A stretch of 64,000 bases of DNA from Paenibacillus tengchongensis (GTDB taxonomy: Bacteria; Bacillota; Bacilli; Paenibacillales; Paenibacillaceae): assembly GCF_008973665.1 (NCBI RefSeq), contig NZ_WACP01000009.1:124001-188000 (forward strand), given 5' to 3'. This document shows, in pieces, positions 1-7,652 of the stretch. How positions within the stretch are numbered: the stretch's first letter is position 1; each line of letters begins with the position of its first letter. The notes beneath the pieces were generated by a model that saw only the letters and a program-made list of their open reading frames with translations, made no database searches and had not been told where the DNA came from. The translations under genes were made by a program, and so were the position numbers.

Positions 1-199
1 TCTCCCCGTAACGTCCGTCGGACGGGCGGCGGGATGGCTCAACATAAGCTACCTTCCAGGGCTCCGGTCCCAGCGACCGCAGAAAGGTCATCGGATTCAT
101 GGTGCCCGCCCCTTTTTCCGTGTCATACGGCTGGACGAGAATACAGTTCTCTTTAGACCAGAACTGCTGCAGCGTCAAAATCATCTGCTGAAAATTCAT
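1..199 (-). CDS. glyQ: Glycine-tRNA ligase alpha subunit, N-terminal part (cut by window edge)
   Basis: The first 66 codons read MNFQQMILTLQQFW then VQPYDTEKGAGTMNPMTF and SLGPEPWKVAYVEPSRRP, the diagnostic opening of the alpha (catalytic) subunit of the two-subunit bacterial glycyl-tRNA synthetase. The enzyme charges tRNA-Gly in the cytoplasm and works as an alpha2-beta2 tetramer with GlyS, which should lie just outside the window. ATG start at 199 with an AAGGAG ribosome site about 9 bases ahead. Transcription passes through the T-box leader upstream, so expression should rise when tRNA-Gly is uncharged. Only the amino end is present; nothing looks broken. Confidence 0.95.
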   Translation of the reverse strand, partial: MNFQQMILTLQQFWSKENCILVQPYDTEKGAGTMNPMTFLRSLGPEPWKVAYVEPSRRPSDGRYGE

Positions 200-312
200 T
201 GCTACCGCTCCTTCGCTTTAAAATAAACTTGCTTCGTCCTGCTTCTGCGATGGAGGCGGCGCTTCTATATCCTGCTGCAGGCGCTCCGGTGATGCTGCTG
301 CCTGCCGCAGGC

Positions 313-581
313 AAAAAAGCTCCCGCCCCCATGCCTGAAATTCAGACATAGGGACGAGAGCTGTTACGCACTCCCGCGGTTCCACCCTACTTGATTACGC
401 CAATCATAGCGAAATCCACTTTTCATTCCGCCGCTTCCGCACTCCCGGGCGCCATTTCATGAACATTGTACCGCCGGGCTTCCACCGTCCCCGGCTCTCT
501 ATAGGTTGACATCCTGTTCATTACTTTCCCGATCACTGCGCGTCTTCTCGATGAAGCAAGAGCGGCCGTAAAAAAGAAACT
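313..581 (-). promoter_or_regulatory. T-box leader (tRNA-Gly-responsive) of glyQ
   Basis: The minus strand carries the canonical T-box sequence AGGGTGGAACCGCGGGAG at 388-371. It is followed at once by a terminator: the strand from about 362 (AGCTCTCGTCCCTATG) pairs with a partner ending in GGGCGGGAGCT and running into a T6 tract near 318-313. Upstream are a GC-rich stem I region and an AGTAA element near 515. A GGC triplet at 453-451 in the context AAATGGCGCC is a plausible glycine specifier; that assignment is inference. Uncharged tRNA-Gly would stabilise the antiterminator and let glyQ be transcribed. A 72-codon open frame across this leader is not considered a gene. Between the terminator and glyQ (312-200) I see only the ribosome site. 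Confidence 0.92.
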
Positions 582-587
582 GCTCCT

Positions 588-616
588 ATAGTACCGGAAA
601 AATCGGATTTCGTCAA
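588..616 (-). promoter_or_regulatory. Sigma-A promoter of the glyQ T-box transcript
   Basis: On the minus strand TTGACG (616-611) and TACTAT (593-588) are separated by exactly 17 bases. The -35 hexamer overlaps the recO stop codon (TGA at 615-613), so glyQ has its own promoter inside the end of the preceding operon. Confidence 0.7.
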
Positions 617-1368
617 ATATTGTATTTGTCCAGCTGATCAAGAAAGCCCTGCGACTTCAGCCGCAGCCCGAGCTGCATATCCATAAAAGACCGCATAATC
701 TTCTTGAGCTCCGCCTGTGTCTCTTCCTTGATGCTGACATTGCCCAGCCGGGTCAGGTCCAGCGCCGCGTACAGGCGCAGCAGCTTCAGCGCCCGCGGCG
801 AGATTTCCAGCGCCGGCGGATCGTTATGCGAGCAGGCACGGCACAGCACCCCTCCGAGCCGGGGGCTGATCCGCAGCTGCTCGTCGGGCCGCTCCTGGCC
901 GCAGGCCAGACAGGTGTCCAGCTGCGGGCCGTAGCCGGCGGCCTGCAGTATTTTCATCTCAAAAACATTGATAATGACGCCGGGTTCTTTCCCGTCCTCA
1001 AGCGCTTCCAGGCAGGCATTGAGCTGGCGGAACCAGAAGCTGCCCGTCTCTTCATCATGCAGCACACGGTCCAGCAGCTCGCAGGCATAGGAAGCATAGG
1101 CCGCCAAATACAAGTCTCCGCGCAGCGCATGATGCGACTGCGTAATTTCTCCGGCATTCAGCGTCCCCAGGCCGCCATTGTTGCGGAAGAACACAAACTC
1201 CCCGACAGTAAACGGCTGAATGAGGGCGGCGTGACGACTGCGGACTTTTTTGGCGCCTCGGACGAGCACACCTACTTTGCCCGCATTTTCGGTGCAAAGC
1301 GTAATGATCGCGTTCCCCTCGCCATAGTCCATGTTGCGGAGGACAATCCCTTCCACCCTGTGTAACAT
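613..1368 (-). CDS. recO: DNA repair protein RecO
   Basis: 251 residues. RecO helps RecR load RecA on SSB-coated single-stranded DNA in the RecF pathway. The N-terminal OB-fold is recognisable (MLHRVEGIVLRNMDYGEGNA, then VGVLVRGAKKVRSRHAALIQPF). The C-terminal half holds the zinc-binding cysteines CLACG and, about 20 residues on, CRAC. I chose the ATG at 1368, with GGGAG seven bases ahead; an in-frame GTG six codons upstream has no better ribosome site. It follows yqzL and era as in Bacillus, so it is probably co-transcribed with them. Confidence 0.95.
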   Translation of the reverse strand: MLHRVEGIVLRNMDYGEGNAIITLCTENAGKVGVLVRGAKKVRSRHAALIQPFTVGEFVFFRNNGGLGTLNAGEITQSHHALRGDLYLAAYASYACELLDRVLHDEETGSFWFRQLNACLEALEDGKEPGVIINVFEMKILQAAGYGPQLDTCLACGQERPDEQLRISPRLGGVLCRACSHNDPPALEISPRALKLLRLYAALDLTRLGNVSIKEETQAELKKIMRSFMDMQLGLRLKSQGFLDQLDKYNI

Positions 1369-1404
1369 GCCTCGTCTCCCAACCACTCGGCAAGCAACCA
1401 GTCC

Positions 1405-1548
1405 CTACTGCGCTTCTTCATCAAGCTCGGTCTCTTCTTCCGTCAGCAGCGCTCCGCTTTCCTCCAGCGGGGCTCCGGTTTGTTTGTACAGCAGATAAGC
1501 ATCGACATCTCCAGTCATTGCAAAATACTTCCACGAAAAATCTCGCAT
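1405..1548 (-). CDS. yqzL: Small conserved protein YqzL
   Basis: 47 codons, ATG at 1548, stop TAG at 1405-1407, with an AAAGGATG-type ribosome site ahead. The product begins MRDFSWKYFAMTGDVDAYLL and ends in an acidic tail (EEETELDEEAQ). I recognise the YqzL family, which sits between era and recO in Bacillus and relatives; its function is unknown. The WKYFxxTGDVDAYLLYK core is the conserved part. It lies 36 bases before recO in the same direction. Confidence 0.88.
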   Translation of the reverse strand: MRDFSWKYFAMTGDVDAYLLYKQTGAPLEESGALLTEEETELDEEAQ

Positions 1549-1658
1549 TCGTATTCATCCTTTCTTTAGGAAACACGATGTCTCTTCAGAGATAGGATGT
1601 GCGCTGAGCCGGGAACTATCCGTGCAATTCCTGCCATTACACCGGCAAACGGAAGGGA

Positions 1659-2552
1659 TTACAGATCTTTATGGAAGCCGAGGTCGCGCAGCACGCGCTC
1701 CTGGTTGCGCCAGTCTTTTTTCACTTTTACCCATAATTCCAGAAAAATCTTCGATCCCAGCAGATTCTCGATATCGGTGCGCGCCCGTCTGCCGACTTCC
1801 TTCAGCATGGCACCTTGTTTGCCGATAATAATGCCTTTCTGGGAGTCGCGCTCGACAAAAATAACCGCAGAGATATGCACTACGCCGTTCTCGGCCACCC
1901 GCATATCCTCAATCGTCACGGCAATGGAATGCGGGACTTCTTCGCGCGTCATGTGAAGGATCTTCTCGCGGATCAGCTCGGCGCAGACGAACTGTTCCGG
2001 ATGGTCCGTGACCTGGTCGTCCGGATAATACTGCGGACCTTCCGGCAGGTACTTGCCGATTTGATCCAGCAGCGTGTTTACGTTGTTGCCCAGCTTGGCG
2101 GAGATCGGCACAATCTCGGCGAACTCATGCAGCTTGCTGTACTGCTCCATCAGCGGCAGCAGCGCCTCCGGCTCAAGCTTGTCGATCTTATTCAGCACCA
2201 GGAACACCGGTGTCTTCACTTGCTTCAGCTGCTCGGCGATAAAGCGGTCTCCGCCGCCCAGCCCCTCGGATGCATCCACCAGGAAGAGAACCGCTTCCAC
2301 CTCACCCAGAATACCGATCGCTGTCTGGTTCATATAATCGCCCAGCTTGGATTGTCTTTTATGGATACCCGGCGTGTCGAGGAACACGATCTGCGAGTTG
2401 TTCGCAGTGTATACGCCGTGAATTTTGTTGCGCGTCGTCTGCGGCTTGTCCGACATGATGGCGATCTTTTGTCCGATCACCTGGTTCATCAGCGTCGATT
2501 TGCCTACATTTGGTCTGCCGATAATGGCGACAAACCCGGATTTGAATTTCAT
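1659..2552 (-). CDS. era: GTPase Era, 16S rRNA maturation and 30S assembly
   Basis: 297 residues. Era binds GTP and the 3' end of 16S rRNA during small-subunit assembly. Visible motifs are the G1 loop GRPNVGKS (residues 12-19), switch DTPGIHK, NKID for guanine recognition, and a C-terminal KH RNA-binding domain with the GKQGxMLKEVG signature. Length is typical. ATG start with AGGGAAG just ahead. It heads the era-yqzL-recO group. Confidence 0.97.
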   Translation of the reverse strand: MKFKSGFVAIIGRPNVGKSTLMNQVIGQKIAIMSDKPQTTRNKIHGVYTANNSQIVFLDTPGIHKRQSKLGDYMNQTAIGILGEVEAVLFLVDASEGLGGGDRFIAEQLKQVKTPVFLVLNKIDKLEPEALLPLMEQYSKLHEFAEIVPISAKLGNNVNTLLDQIGKYLPEGPQYYPDDQVTDHPEQFVCAELIREKILHMTREEVPHSIAVTIEDMRVAENGVVHISAVIFVERDSQKGIIIGKQGAMLKEVGRRARTDIENLLGSKIFLELWVKVKKDWRNQERVLRDLGFHKDL

Positions 2553-2589
2553 AGGATCTTCCCTTCTTTATTTAAAAAAATGCTGAAAA

Positions 2590-2850
2590 GCTTATTTAAA
2601 AACCTTTTTCGATCCCCCTAAATCCCCCTTCGCCAAGGGGGACCCCAAGGGCTCCGCCCTCTGGACACCCGGAAATGCGCGAAGCAGTGTCGGTGGCAGA
2701 TGATTGGCGGTGCTTGAGCACCGAGCGCTTTTCGTTCCCACCGGGAACCCGCTTCACTACGGCGCGGGAGGAGTTAGTTGTCGCAAAGCGTCTCGTCCGC
2801 AGGCAGCATTAGTTTATGCGTTTAGCAGTGATTTTAATTTTGAGCAGTCG
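2590..2850. repeat. Gene-free stretch, probable interspersed repeat between cdd and era
   Basis: The 305 bases between cdd and era contain no supported gene. 2610-2680 is made of short G/C runs (minus strand: GGGTGTCCAGAGGGCGGAGC, then GGGGTCCCCCTTGG, then GGGGGATTTAGGGGGATCG) that form overlapping hairpins such as CCCCCTT/AAGGGGG. The remainder has small hairpins and no ribosome site. From memory, very similar GGGTGTCC...GGGGGATTTAGGGGG blocks recur in Paenibacillus intergenic regions, so I think this is one copy of an interspersed repeat. Only one copy is present here. Confidence 0.4.
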
Positions 2851-2857
2851 TTGCTGG

Positions 2858-3283
2858 TTAACTCACTCCGCCGCCCTTGCCCTCCGACAGGTAATCCGGT
2901 CCGAACGCGCCGGGCAAGAGCTCGCCCACGGTCGTCTCTACATAATCACCCTTCAGGTTGCCCAGAATCACCTTCATACCGGGGCCGCACAGCTCGACCA
3001 TCACCTGGCGGCAGACGCCGCAAGGTGAGACTGGACCGTCTCCTTCCGCCACTACGGCAATGGCTTTGAAAGTGCCGGCCTTATGGCCGTCAGCAATGGC
3101 GCGGAATACGGCTGTCCGCTCGGCGCAGTTAGTCGGGCCGAAGGCTGCATTCTCAATATTGCAGCCGTGGTGGATATGACCGTCCTGGTCCAGCAGCGCT
3201 GCACCGACTCCGTAATGGGAGTAGGGAATATAGGCTTTGGTTCTTGCTTTGATCGCTTCTTGCAGAAGTTGCGCTGACTCCAT
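2858..3283 (-). CDS. cdd: Cytidine deaminase
   Basis: 141 residues. Deaminates cytidine and deoxycytidine to uridine forms in pyrimidine salvage. The active-site zinc motif is intact: C53-A-E55 (general acid/base Glu) and C88-G-V-C91. CNIENAAFGPTN is the substrate-binding stretch. Start is the ATG at 3283 because a perfect AGGAGG lies ahead; the frame stays open 31 codons further, but that part is translated repeat sequence. The ribosome site directly abuts the tandem hairpin repeat at 3299-3413. In Bacillus cdd also lies between dgkA and era. Confidence 0.95.
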   Translation of the reverse strand: MESAQLLQEAIKARTKAYIPYSHYGVGAALLDQDGHIHHGCNIENAAFGPTNCAERTAVFRAIADGHKAGTFKAIAVVAEGDGPVSPCGVCRQVMVELCGPGMKVILGNLKGDYVETTVGELLPGAFGPDYLSEGKGGGVS

Positions 3284-3298
3284 AGTGGACCTCCTAAA

Positions 3299-3413
3299 AG
3301 TTTTGGAAGCATTAGCTTCCATGAATAGACTTCGCCAAAACTCGCTTCGTAAGCATACACTTAGTTTTGGAAGCATTGGCTTCCATGAATGGACTTCGCC
3401 AAAACTTGCTTCG
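3299..3413 (-). repeat. Tandem 51-bp hairpin repeat in the cdd leader
   Basis: Two copies, 3299-3349 and 3363-3413, identical at 48 of 51 positions and joined by the 13-base linker TAAGCATACACTT. Each copy has outer inverted ends AGTTTTGG/CCAAAACT (3299-3306 with 3335-3342 in the first) and an inner GGAAGC/GCTTCC stem. Beyond the second copy a decayed linker (AATATTCACTTAGTTT) suggests a further partial unit. Transcribed with cdd, the array would end in CAAAACTTTTAGGAGG, so its last stem merges with the ribosome site. The same layout occurs before prmA (39932-40032). A weaker GGGCGGA/TCCGCCT hairpin lies at 3458-3482 near the dgkA end. Confidence 0.8.
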
Positions 3414-3512
3414 TTCGTAAATATTCACTTAGTTTAGGCTTTGTAAAGATACCAATAGGGCGGAGCGCATAGACGTCCGCCTCACTACTGAATGCTGAAA
3501 GTTGTAAACTGA

Positions 3513-3908
3513 TTATGACATAAGTCCCTTGATCCAGTCCATCACCGGAGCGTAAAAAACATAAATCCCCACAATAACGGCAAAGACCGCCGTCAGCAAT
3601 ACAGCTCCGGCGGCGGTGTCTTTAGCTTTCTTGGCCAGGGGATGGAGCCCGGGCGATACCAGATCAATCGTAGCTTCAATCGCCGTGTTGAGCAGCTCCG
3701 TGCCCAGCACGAGCGTGATGGCCAGCAGCAGCAGCATCCATTTTGATGCCGGAAGCTTAAATGCCGCAGCGGCGGCGAGCACGACAAGGGTCATGGCGCA
3801 ATGCACCTTCATATTCAGTTCGGATTTGAACGCAGCCCCAATGCCCTGCGCTGCAAAGCGGAATGAATGCCAAAATTTCTTATGCCCCGCCGCCGTATTC
3901 TTGACCAT
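3513..3908 (-). CDS. dgkA: Diacylglycerol/undecaprenol kinase family membrane protein
   Basis: 131 residues, a small integral membrane kinase. In Bacillus the homologue DgkA phosphorylates undecaprenol, feeding the lipid carrier of wall synthesis. Features are an amphipathic N-terminus (FWHSFRFAAQGIGAAFKSE), three membrane helices, and the catalytic stretch ELLNTAIEATIDLVSP. Start ATG at 3908 overlaps the last base of the ybeY stop, so translation is probably coupled. Confidence 0.93.
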   Translation of the reverse strand: MVKNTAAGHKKFWHSFRFAAQGIGAAFKSELNMKVHCAMTLVVLAAAAAFKLPASKWMLLLLAITLVLGTELLNTAIEATIDLVSPGLHPLAKKAKDTAAGAVLLTAVFAVIVGIYVFYAPVMDWIKGLMS

Positions 3909-4405
3909 CAGCGCGTCAACCCGACCTGGGCCAATACAGCTTCCTGTTTGGACATCATCTCGGCTTCTGCCGCTTCGTCCTGGTGGTCATAGCCCAGCAG
4001 GTGCAAGAAACCGTGGACGAACAGAAACCCCAACTCACGCTCCAGTGAATGACCGTAGTCAAGCGCCTGCTCCCGGGCCCTTTCTACCGAAATGATGATA
4101 TCGCCAAGCACATTCGGCAGCTCTTCTTCGCTTTCATCCTCTTCCAGCTCATAGATAATCTCGGGTTCATCTTCCCCGCTCTCATTCAGTGCAAAGGACA
4201 ATACATCCGTCGGACGGTCGATGCCCCGGTATTCGCGGTTCAGCTCATGGATGCGGGCGTTGTCGACAAAGGTCAGGGCAACCTCTCCGGTGCTCACCCC
4301 TTCAGCTTCGCCCGCTTTCTGCAGAATGCTCTCCAGCAGCGCAATCAGCTCGTCAGTAATCGTATATTGCTCTTGTTCATTGTCCCAAACCAGGTCCAGA
4401 CTCAT
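3908..4405 (-). CDS. ybeY: Endoribonuclease YbeY
   Basis: 165 residues. YbeY acts in 16S rRNA 3'-end maturation and ribosome quality control. The zinc site HGFLHLLGYDH is at residues 131-141 (H131, H135, H141), and the substrate-binding RGIDRPTDVLSF stretch is present. An acidic insert (EDESEEELP) before the conserved GDIIIS strand is within family variation. Overlaps pgpH by four bases (ATGA) and dgkA by one, in the order pgpH-ybeY-dgkA. Confidence 0.95.
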   Translation of the reverse strand: MSLDLVWDNEQEQYTITDELIALLESILQKAGEAEGVSTGEVALTFVDNARIHELNREYRGIDRPTDVLSFALNESGEDEPEIIYELEEDESEEELPNVLGDIIISVERAREQALDYGHSLERELGFLFVHGFLHLLGYDHQDEAAEAEMMSKQEAVLAQVGLTR

Positions 4406-6657
4406 TGATTTGCGGCTCCTTCCTCTTTCTTCGGCTTCTTTACTTCTTCGGGATATTCAATCCGCGAATGAAAAATCCCCATCACTGTTTCTTTCAGCGT
4501 CCGCGCAATGGTATCCAGTTCCTTGATTGTCAGATCGCAATCGTCGAACTGGTGGTCATCCAGACGGCTTTTAATAATTTTCTCAATCATCGTCTCTACC
4601 TGCACTACCGTAGGCTGGCGGAGGGAGCGGACCGCCGCTTCCACGCTGTCGGCAATGCCGACCACTGCCGCTTCCTTGGACTGGGCTTTCGGTCCGGGAT
4701 AACGGAAATCCTCTTCGGTGAAGTCCGGTTCTACGTCCTTTTCTTCGGCCAGCTTCAACGCTTTATGATAAAAATAATGCAGGAACGTCGTGCCGTGATG
4801 CTGCTCGGCAATGTCGCGGATCGGCTTCGGAAGCTTGTACTCCTTCAGCATTTCCACCCCGTCGCGGGCGTGGGCCACAATAATCGATTTGCTGAGCTTC
4901 GGCTCGATGGAGTCATGCGGATTCTCCATATTGTTCTGATTCTCTATGAAATAGAACGGGCGCTTCGTCTTGCCGATATCATGATAATAAGAGCCTACAC
5001 GGCACAGCAGACCGTCGGCCCCGATGGCTTCCGCTGCTGCTTCCGACAGATTGCCGACCATCACACTGTGATGATAGGTACCCGGCGTCTCCGTCAGCAG
5101 CTTGCGCAGCAGCGGATGATTCGGGTTCGACAGCTCGACGAGCTTCAGCGCCGACAGGATACCGAAGGTGGCCTCGAAGAACGGCATCAGACCGATCACC
5201 AGCACGGCCGTCAGCAGGCCTCCGGCAAAAGCAAAGCCAAGCGCATACAGCGTCTGGGTCTCATTCCATACCCCTCCGCCAAGCAGCGTCAGCATGAATA
5301 CAGTAACACTGCCAAACAGGGAGACCATAATCCCGCCCTTGAGCAGCGTAGAACGCTGGCCCGCACGATGGGTGGCAAAGATAGCGACCATAGAAACCAC
5401 CAGCGCAAAAAAGCCAAAGGTAAAGTCAAACACGGTGTTCTGTTCCACGTTCAGAATAATGCTGGAAAGAATGCTGAACAATATCGAGCAGAAGAAGGCC
5501 AGCTGCATGTCAAGCAGCATCGCGGCCAGCATCGCTCCGAGCGCGACCGGTGCCAGGAAGCCTACGTAATACCGTGCATCGGTCTGCAGATAGGCGGCCA
5601 GCCGCATCGTTACAATCGTGATCAGGATGACCAGCACCAGCATGAGCAGTTGGGAATTGTTGTACTTGAACCCTGCGGTTCCCCCGGTATAACGGATAAA
5701 GACCAGCATTCCGGCCGACAAAAGCGCGCTTAGTAACAACAGCCCGAGCTGCGGCCAGTAATTGACCTCATTGCTCAGCAGCCCGTTCTCATCCAGCAGC
5801 TCATACAGCTCGGGAGTAATCATATCGCCTTTGGCGACAAGGGTATCGCCCTGCTCAATATACACATCAGGCGTGTTCTCGCGGGCTTGGACCTTGGCCT
5901 CTTTGGTTGCTTCCTCATCGTAAAATTTGTTGGGCGTAATCACCAGCCGCACCAGCTCCTGCACCACCTCGCGCGCGGTGCGCTGGCTGAGCGAGCTTAC
6001 GCTGACCTGCTCCGCCACCTTGGCGCGGGCGATCTGCGCATCAACGATTTGGTCGTTCATCAGCTTGGTGACGATGTCGCGGGCAACCGGTTTCATCTCA
6101 ATGATGTCCTGGGCGGTGAGCCGCGGAATTTTGATATACGTTTCTTCCGGAATCACATAAGCCTGCTCGCCAATGACCCTTTGCATTTCGGTCAGCAGCG
6201 TTTCGGAATAGGTGCCCGAGTTGCGGCTGGAATTTACAAAGCTCACGATAAAATCTGTAGCCCGCTGCGGAATAACCTCCTTGTAAATATCCACCTTTTC
6301 GGTTTGCGATATGAGATCATCCTGGTTAAGGCCGTCGATCCGGTCGAGCAGCGCGGTGATAAGGTTGTCTGCACGGAGCGGAATAATCGTATAACGGTCG
6401 CTGACGGCTTCGGCCGCAGCCTCCTGGGCTTTCAACGTCGCTTTGGTGTCTAAAATCTGCTTAGGTGCGGGAATCTCCTTCGCGCTGTAAGTATTCACTT
6501 TTATATCATAGCGTTTAGGCAGCAAATCAGGGGCCAGGCTGAAATATAGACATACCCCCAGCAGCAGGAAAAGAGCATAGCGCGTTGCCGCGCTATACTT
6601 CCAGCCGTTATTGCTGTATACGAATCCGCTTAATTTCGCAGGTTGCTTTGAAGCCAT
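4402..6657 (-). CDS. pgpH: 7TM-HD family c-di-AMP phosphodiesterase PgpH
   Basis: 751 residues (YqfF type). A first membrane helix near residues 25-43 is followed by a large extracytoplasmic 7TMR-HDED domain to about 300, then seven membrane helices, then a cytoplasmic HD domain. The HD domain carries HHSVMVGNLSEAAAEAIGA, then SYYHDIGKTKRP and a later HARDGVEMLKEY/EQHHGTTFLHYFYH, giving all metal-binding His/Asp positions. Family members cleave the second messenger c-di-AMP to pApA, which affects osmotic and wall homeostasis. ATG at 6657, 17 bases after phoH, with a weak ribosome site. Confidence 0.95.
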   Translation of the reverse strand: MASKQPAKLSGFVYSNNGWKYSAATRYALFLLLGVCLYFSLAPDLLPKRYDIKVNTYSAKEIPAPKQILDTKATLKAQEAAAEAVSDRYTIIPLRADNLITALLDRIDGLNQDDLISQTEKVDIYKEVIPQRATDFIVSFVNSSRNSGTYSETLLTEMQRVIGEQAYVIPEETYIKIPRLTAQDIIEMKPVARDIVTKLMNDQIVDAQIARAKVAEQVSVSSLSQRTAREVVQELVRLVITPNKFYDEEATKEAKVQARENTPDVYIEQGDTLVAKGDMITPELYELLDENGLLSNEVNYWPQLGLLLLSALLSAGMLVFIRYTGGTAGFKYNNSQLLMLVLVILITIVTMRLAAYLQTDARYYVGFLAPVALGAMLAAMLLDMQLAFFCSILFSILSSIILNVEQNTVFDFTFGFFALVVSMVAIFATHRAGQRSTLLKGGIMVSLFGSVTVFMLTLLGGGVWNETQTLYALGFAFAGGLLTAVLVIGLMPFFEATFGILSALKLVELSNPNHPLLRKLLTETPGTYHHSVMVGNLSEAAAEAIGADGLLCRVGSYYHDIGKTKRPFYFIENQNNMENPHDSIEPKLSKSIIVAHARDGVEMLKEYKLPKPIRDIAEQHHGTTFLHYFYHKALKLAEEKDVEPDFTEEDFRYPGPKAQSKEAAVVGIADSVEAAVRSLRQPTVVQVETMIEKIIKSRLDDHQFDDCDLTIKELDTIARTLKETVMGIFHSRIEYPEEVKKPKKEEGAANQ

Positions 6658-6674
6658 GGGACAATTCCCCTTTG

Positions 6675-7646
6675 TTATTCGAGGTTTTCGGCAAAACGGT
6701 CATAGGCTACGATGATTTTCTGCACCAGGGAGTGCCGCACAACGTCCTGGTCCGCAAAGTATACGAACCCAAGCTCCTCAATTTCAGACAGGATGTTCTT
6801 CGCCTCGATTAATCCTGACTTTTTGCCGCGCGGCAGGTCGATTTGGGTGACATCCCCCGTGATGACCATCTTGGAGCCGAAGCCCAGCCGCGTCAGAAAC
6901 ATCTTCATCTGCTCCGGCGTTGTGTTCTGCGCTTCATCCAGAATAATGAACGAATCATCCAGCGTCCGTCCCCGCATATAAGCCAGCGGCGCAATCTCGA
7001 TCAGTCCCCGCTCAAGGGCCTTAGCCACCTGGTCGGGTCCCATCACATCGTACAGGGCGTCGTATAACGGACGTAAGTAAGGGTCTACCTTCTCTTGCAG
7101 ATCCCCCGGCAAAAAGCCCAGGCTCTCCCCTGCTTCCACAGCCGGACGGGTCAGCACGATCCGCTTGACCGAGCCTTCCTTTAGCGCAGCCACAGCCAGG
7201 ACGACGGCAAGATAGGTTTTGCCCGTGCCTGCGGGTCCGATGCCGAAGACGATATCCTTTTTCTTGATCGTGGTTACATAGTGCTTCTGTCCGATGGTCT
7301 TTACACGAATCGGCTTACCGCGGAAGGTGGTCGTAATCTCCCCTTTGAACAAATCAAGCAGCTGGTCGGCCCGGTAGTCCTTGGCCAGCTCAACCGCATA
7401 TTGAACGTCGCGTTCGCTGAGGATGTAGCCGCTGCGGATCAGCGACAACAGCACCTGGAACAATTGCTCCAGCTTATCCACTTCCCGCTCGCCGCCGCGC
7501 ACTGTAATTTCAGCTTCACGCGAATCGATCACAGCCGGGATTCCCTGCTCGATCAATTTCAGAAATCCGTCCTGCGGGCCGAACAAGGCTTGCGCTTCTC
7601 CCGCATTTTGCAAAGATATACGAATGCTTGCAGTCTGTTCTGACAA
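6675..7646 (-). CDS. PhoH-like ATPase (YbeZ type)
   Basis: 323 residues. N-terminal KH-like region to about 90, then a RecA-like ATPase with Walker A GPAGTGKT (137-144), RPAVEAGESLGFLPGD, and Walker B SFIILDEAQNTTPEQMKM, then the GSKMVITGD-TQIDLPR sensor. Members act with YbeY in rRNA/RNA metabolism; the precise activity is not settled. The start codon is TTG (7646-7644) with GAGG four bases ahead, inside the short gap after yqfD. An ATP-dependent RNA-remodelling partner of the adjacent ybeY is the likely role. Confidence 0.93.
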   Translation of the reverse strand: MSEQTASIRISLQNAGEAQALFGPQDGFLKLIEQGIPAVIDSREAEITVRGGEREVDKLEQLFQVLLSLIRSGYILSERDVQYAVELAKDYRADQLLDLFKGEITTTFRGKPIRVKTIGQKHYVTTIKKKDIVFGIGPAGTGKTYLAVVLAVAALKEGSVKRIVLTRPAVEAGESLGFLPGDLQEKVDPYLRPLYDALYDVMGPDQVAKALERGLIEIAPLAYMRGRTLDDSFIILDEAQNTTPEQMKMFLTRLGFGSKMVITGDVTQIDLPRGKKSGLIEAKNILSEIEELGFVYFADQDVVRHSLVQKIIVAYDRFAENLE

Positions 7647-7652
7647 ATAGCC

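Noticed and set aside
423..641. 72-codon open frame on the minus strand between recO and glyQ
   Set aside because: It lies inside the T-box leader and starts over the recO end; no ribosome site.
4405..5733. 442-codon open frame on the plus strand
   Set aside because: Antisense to pgpH, whose HD and membrane motifs are intact; composition is His/Gln/Arg-rich as expected for an antisense frame.
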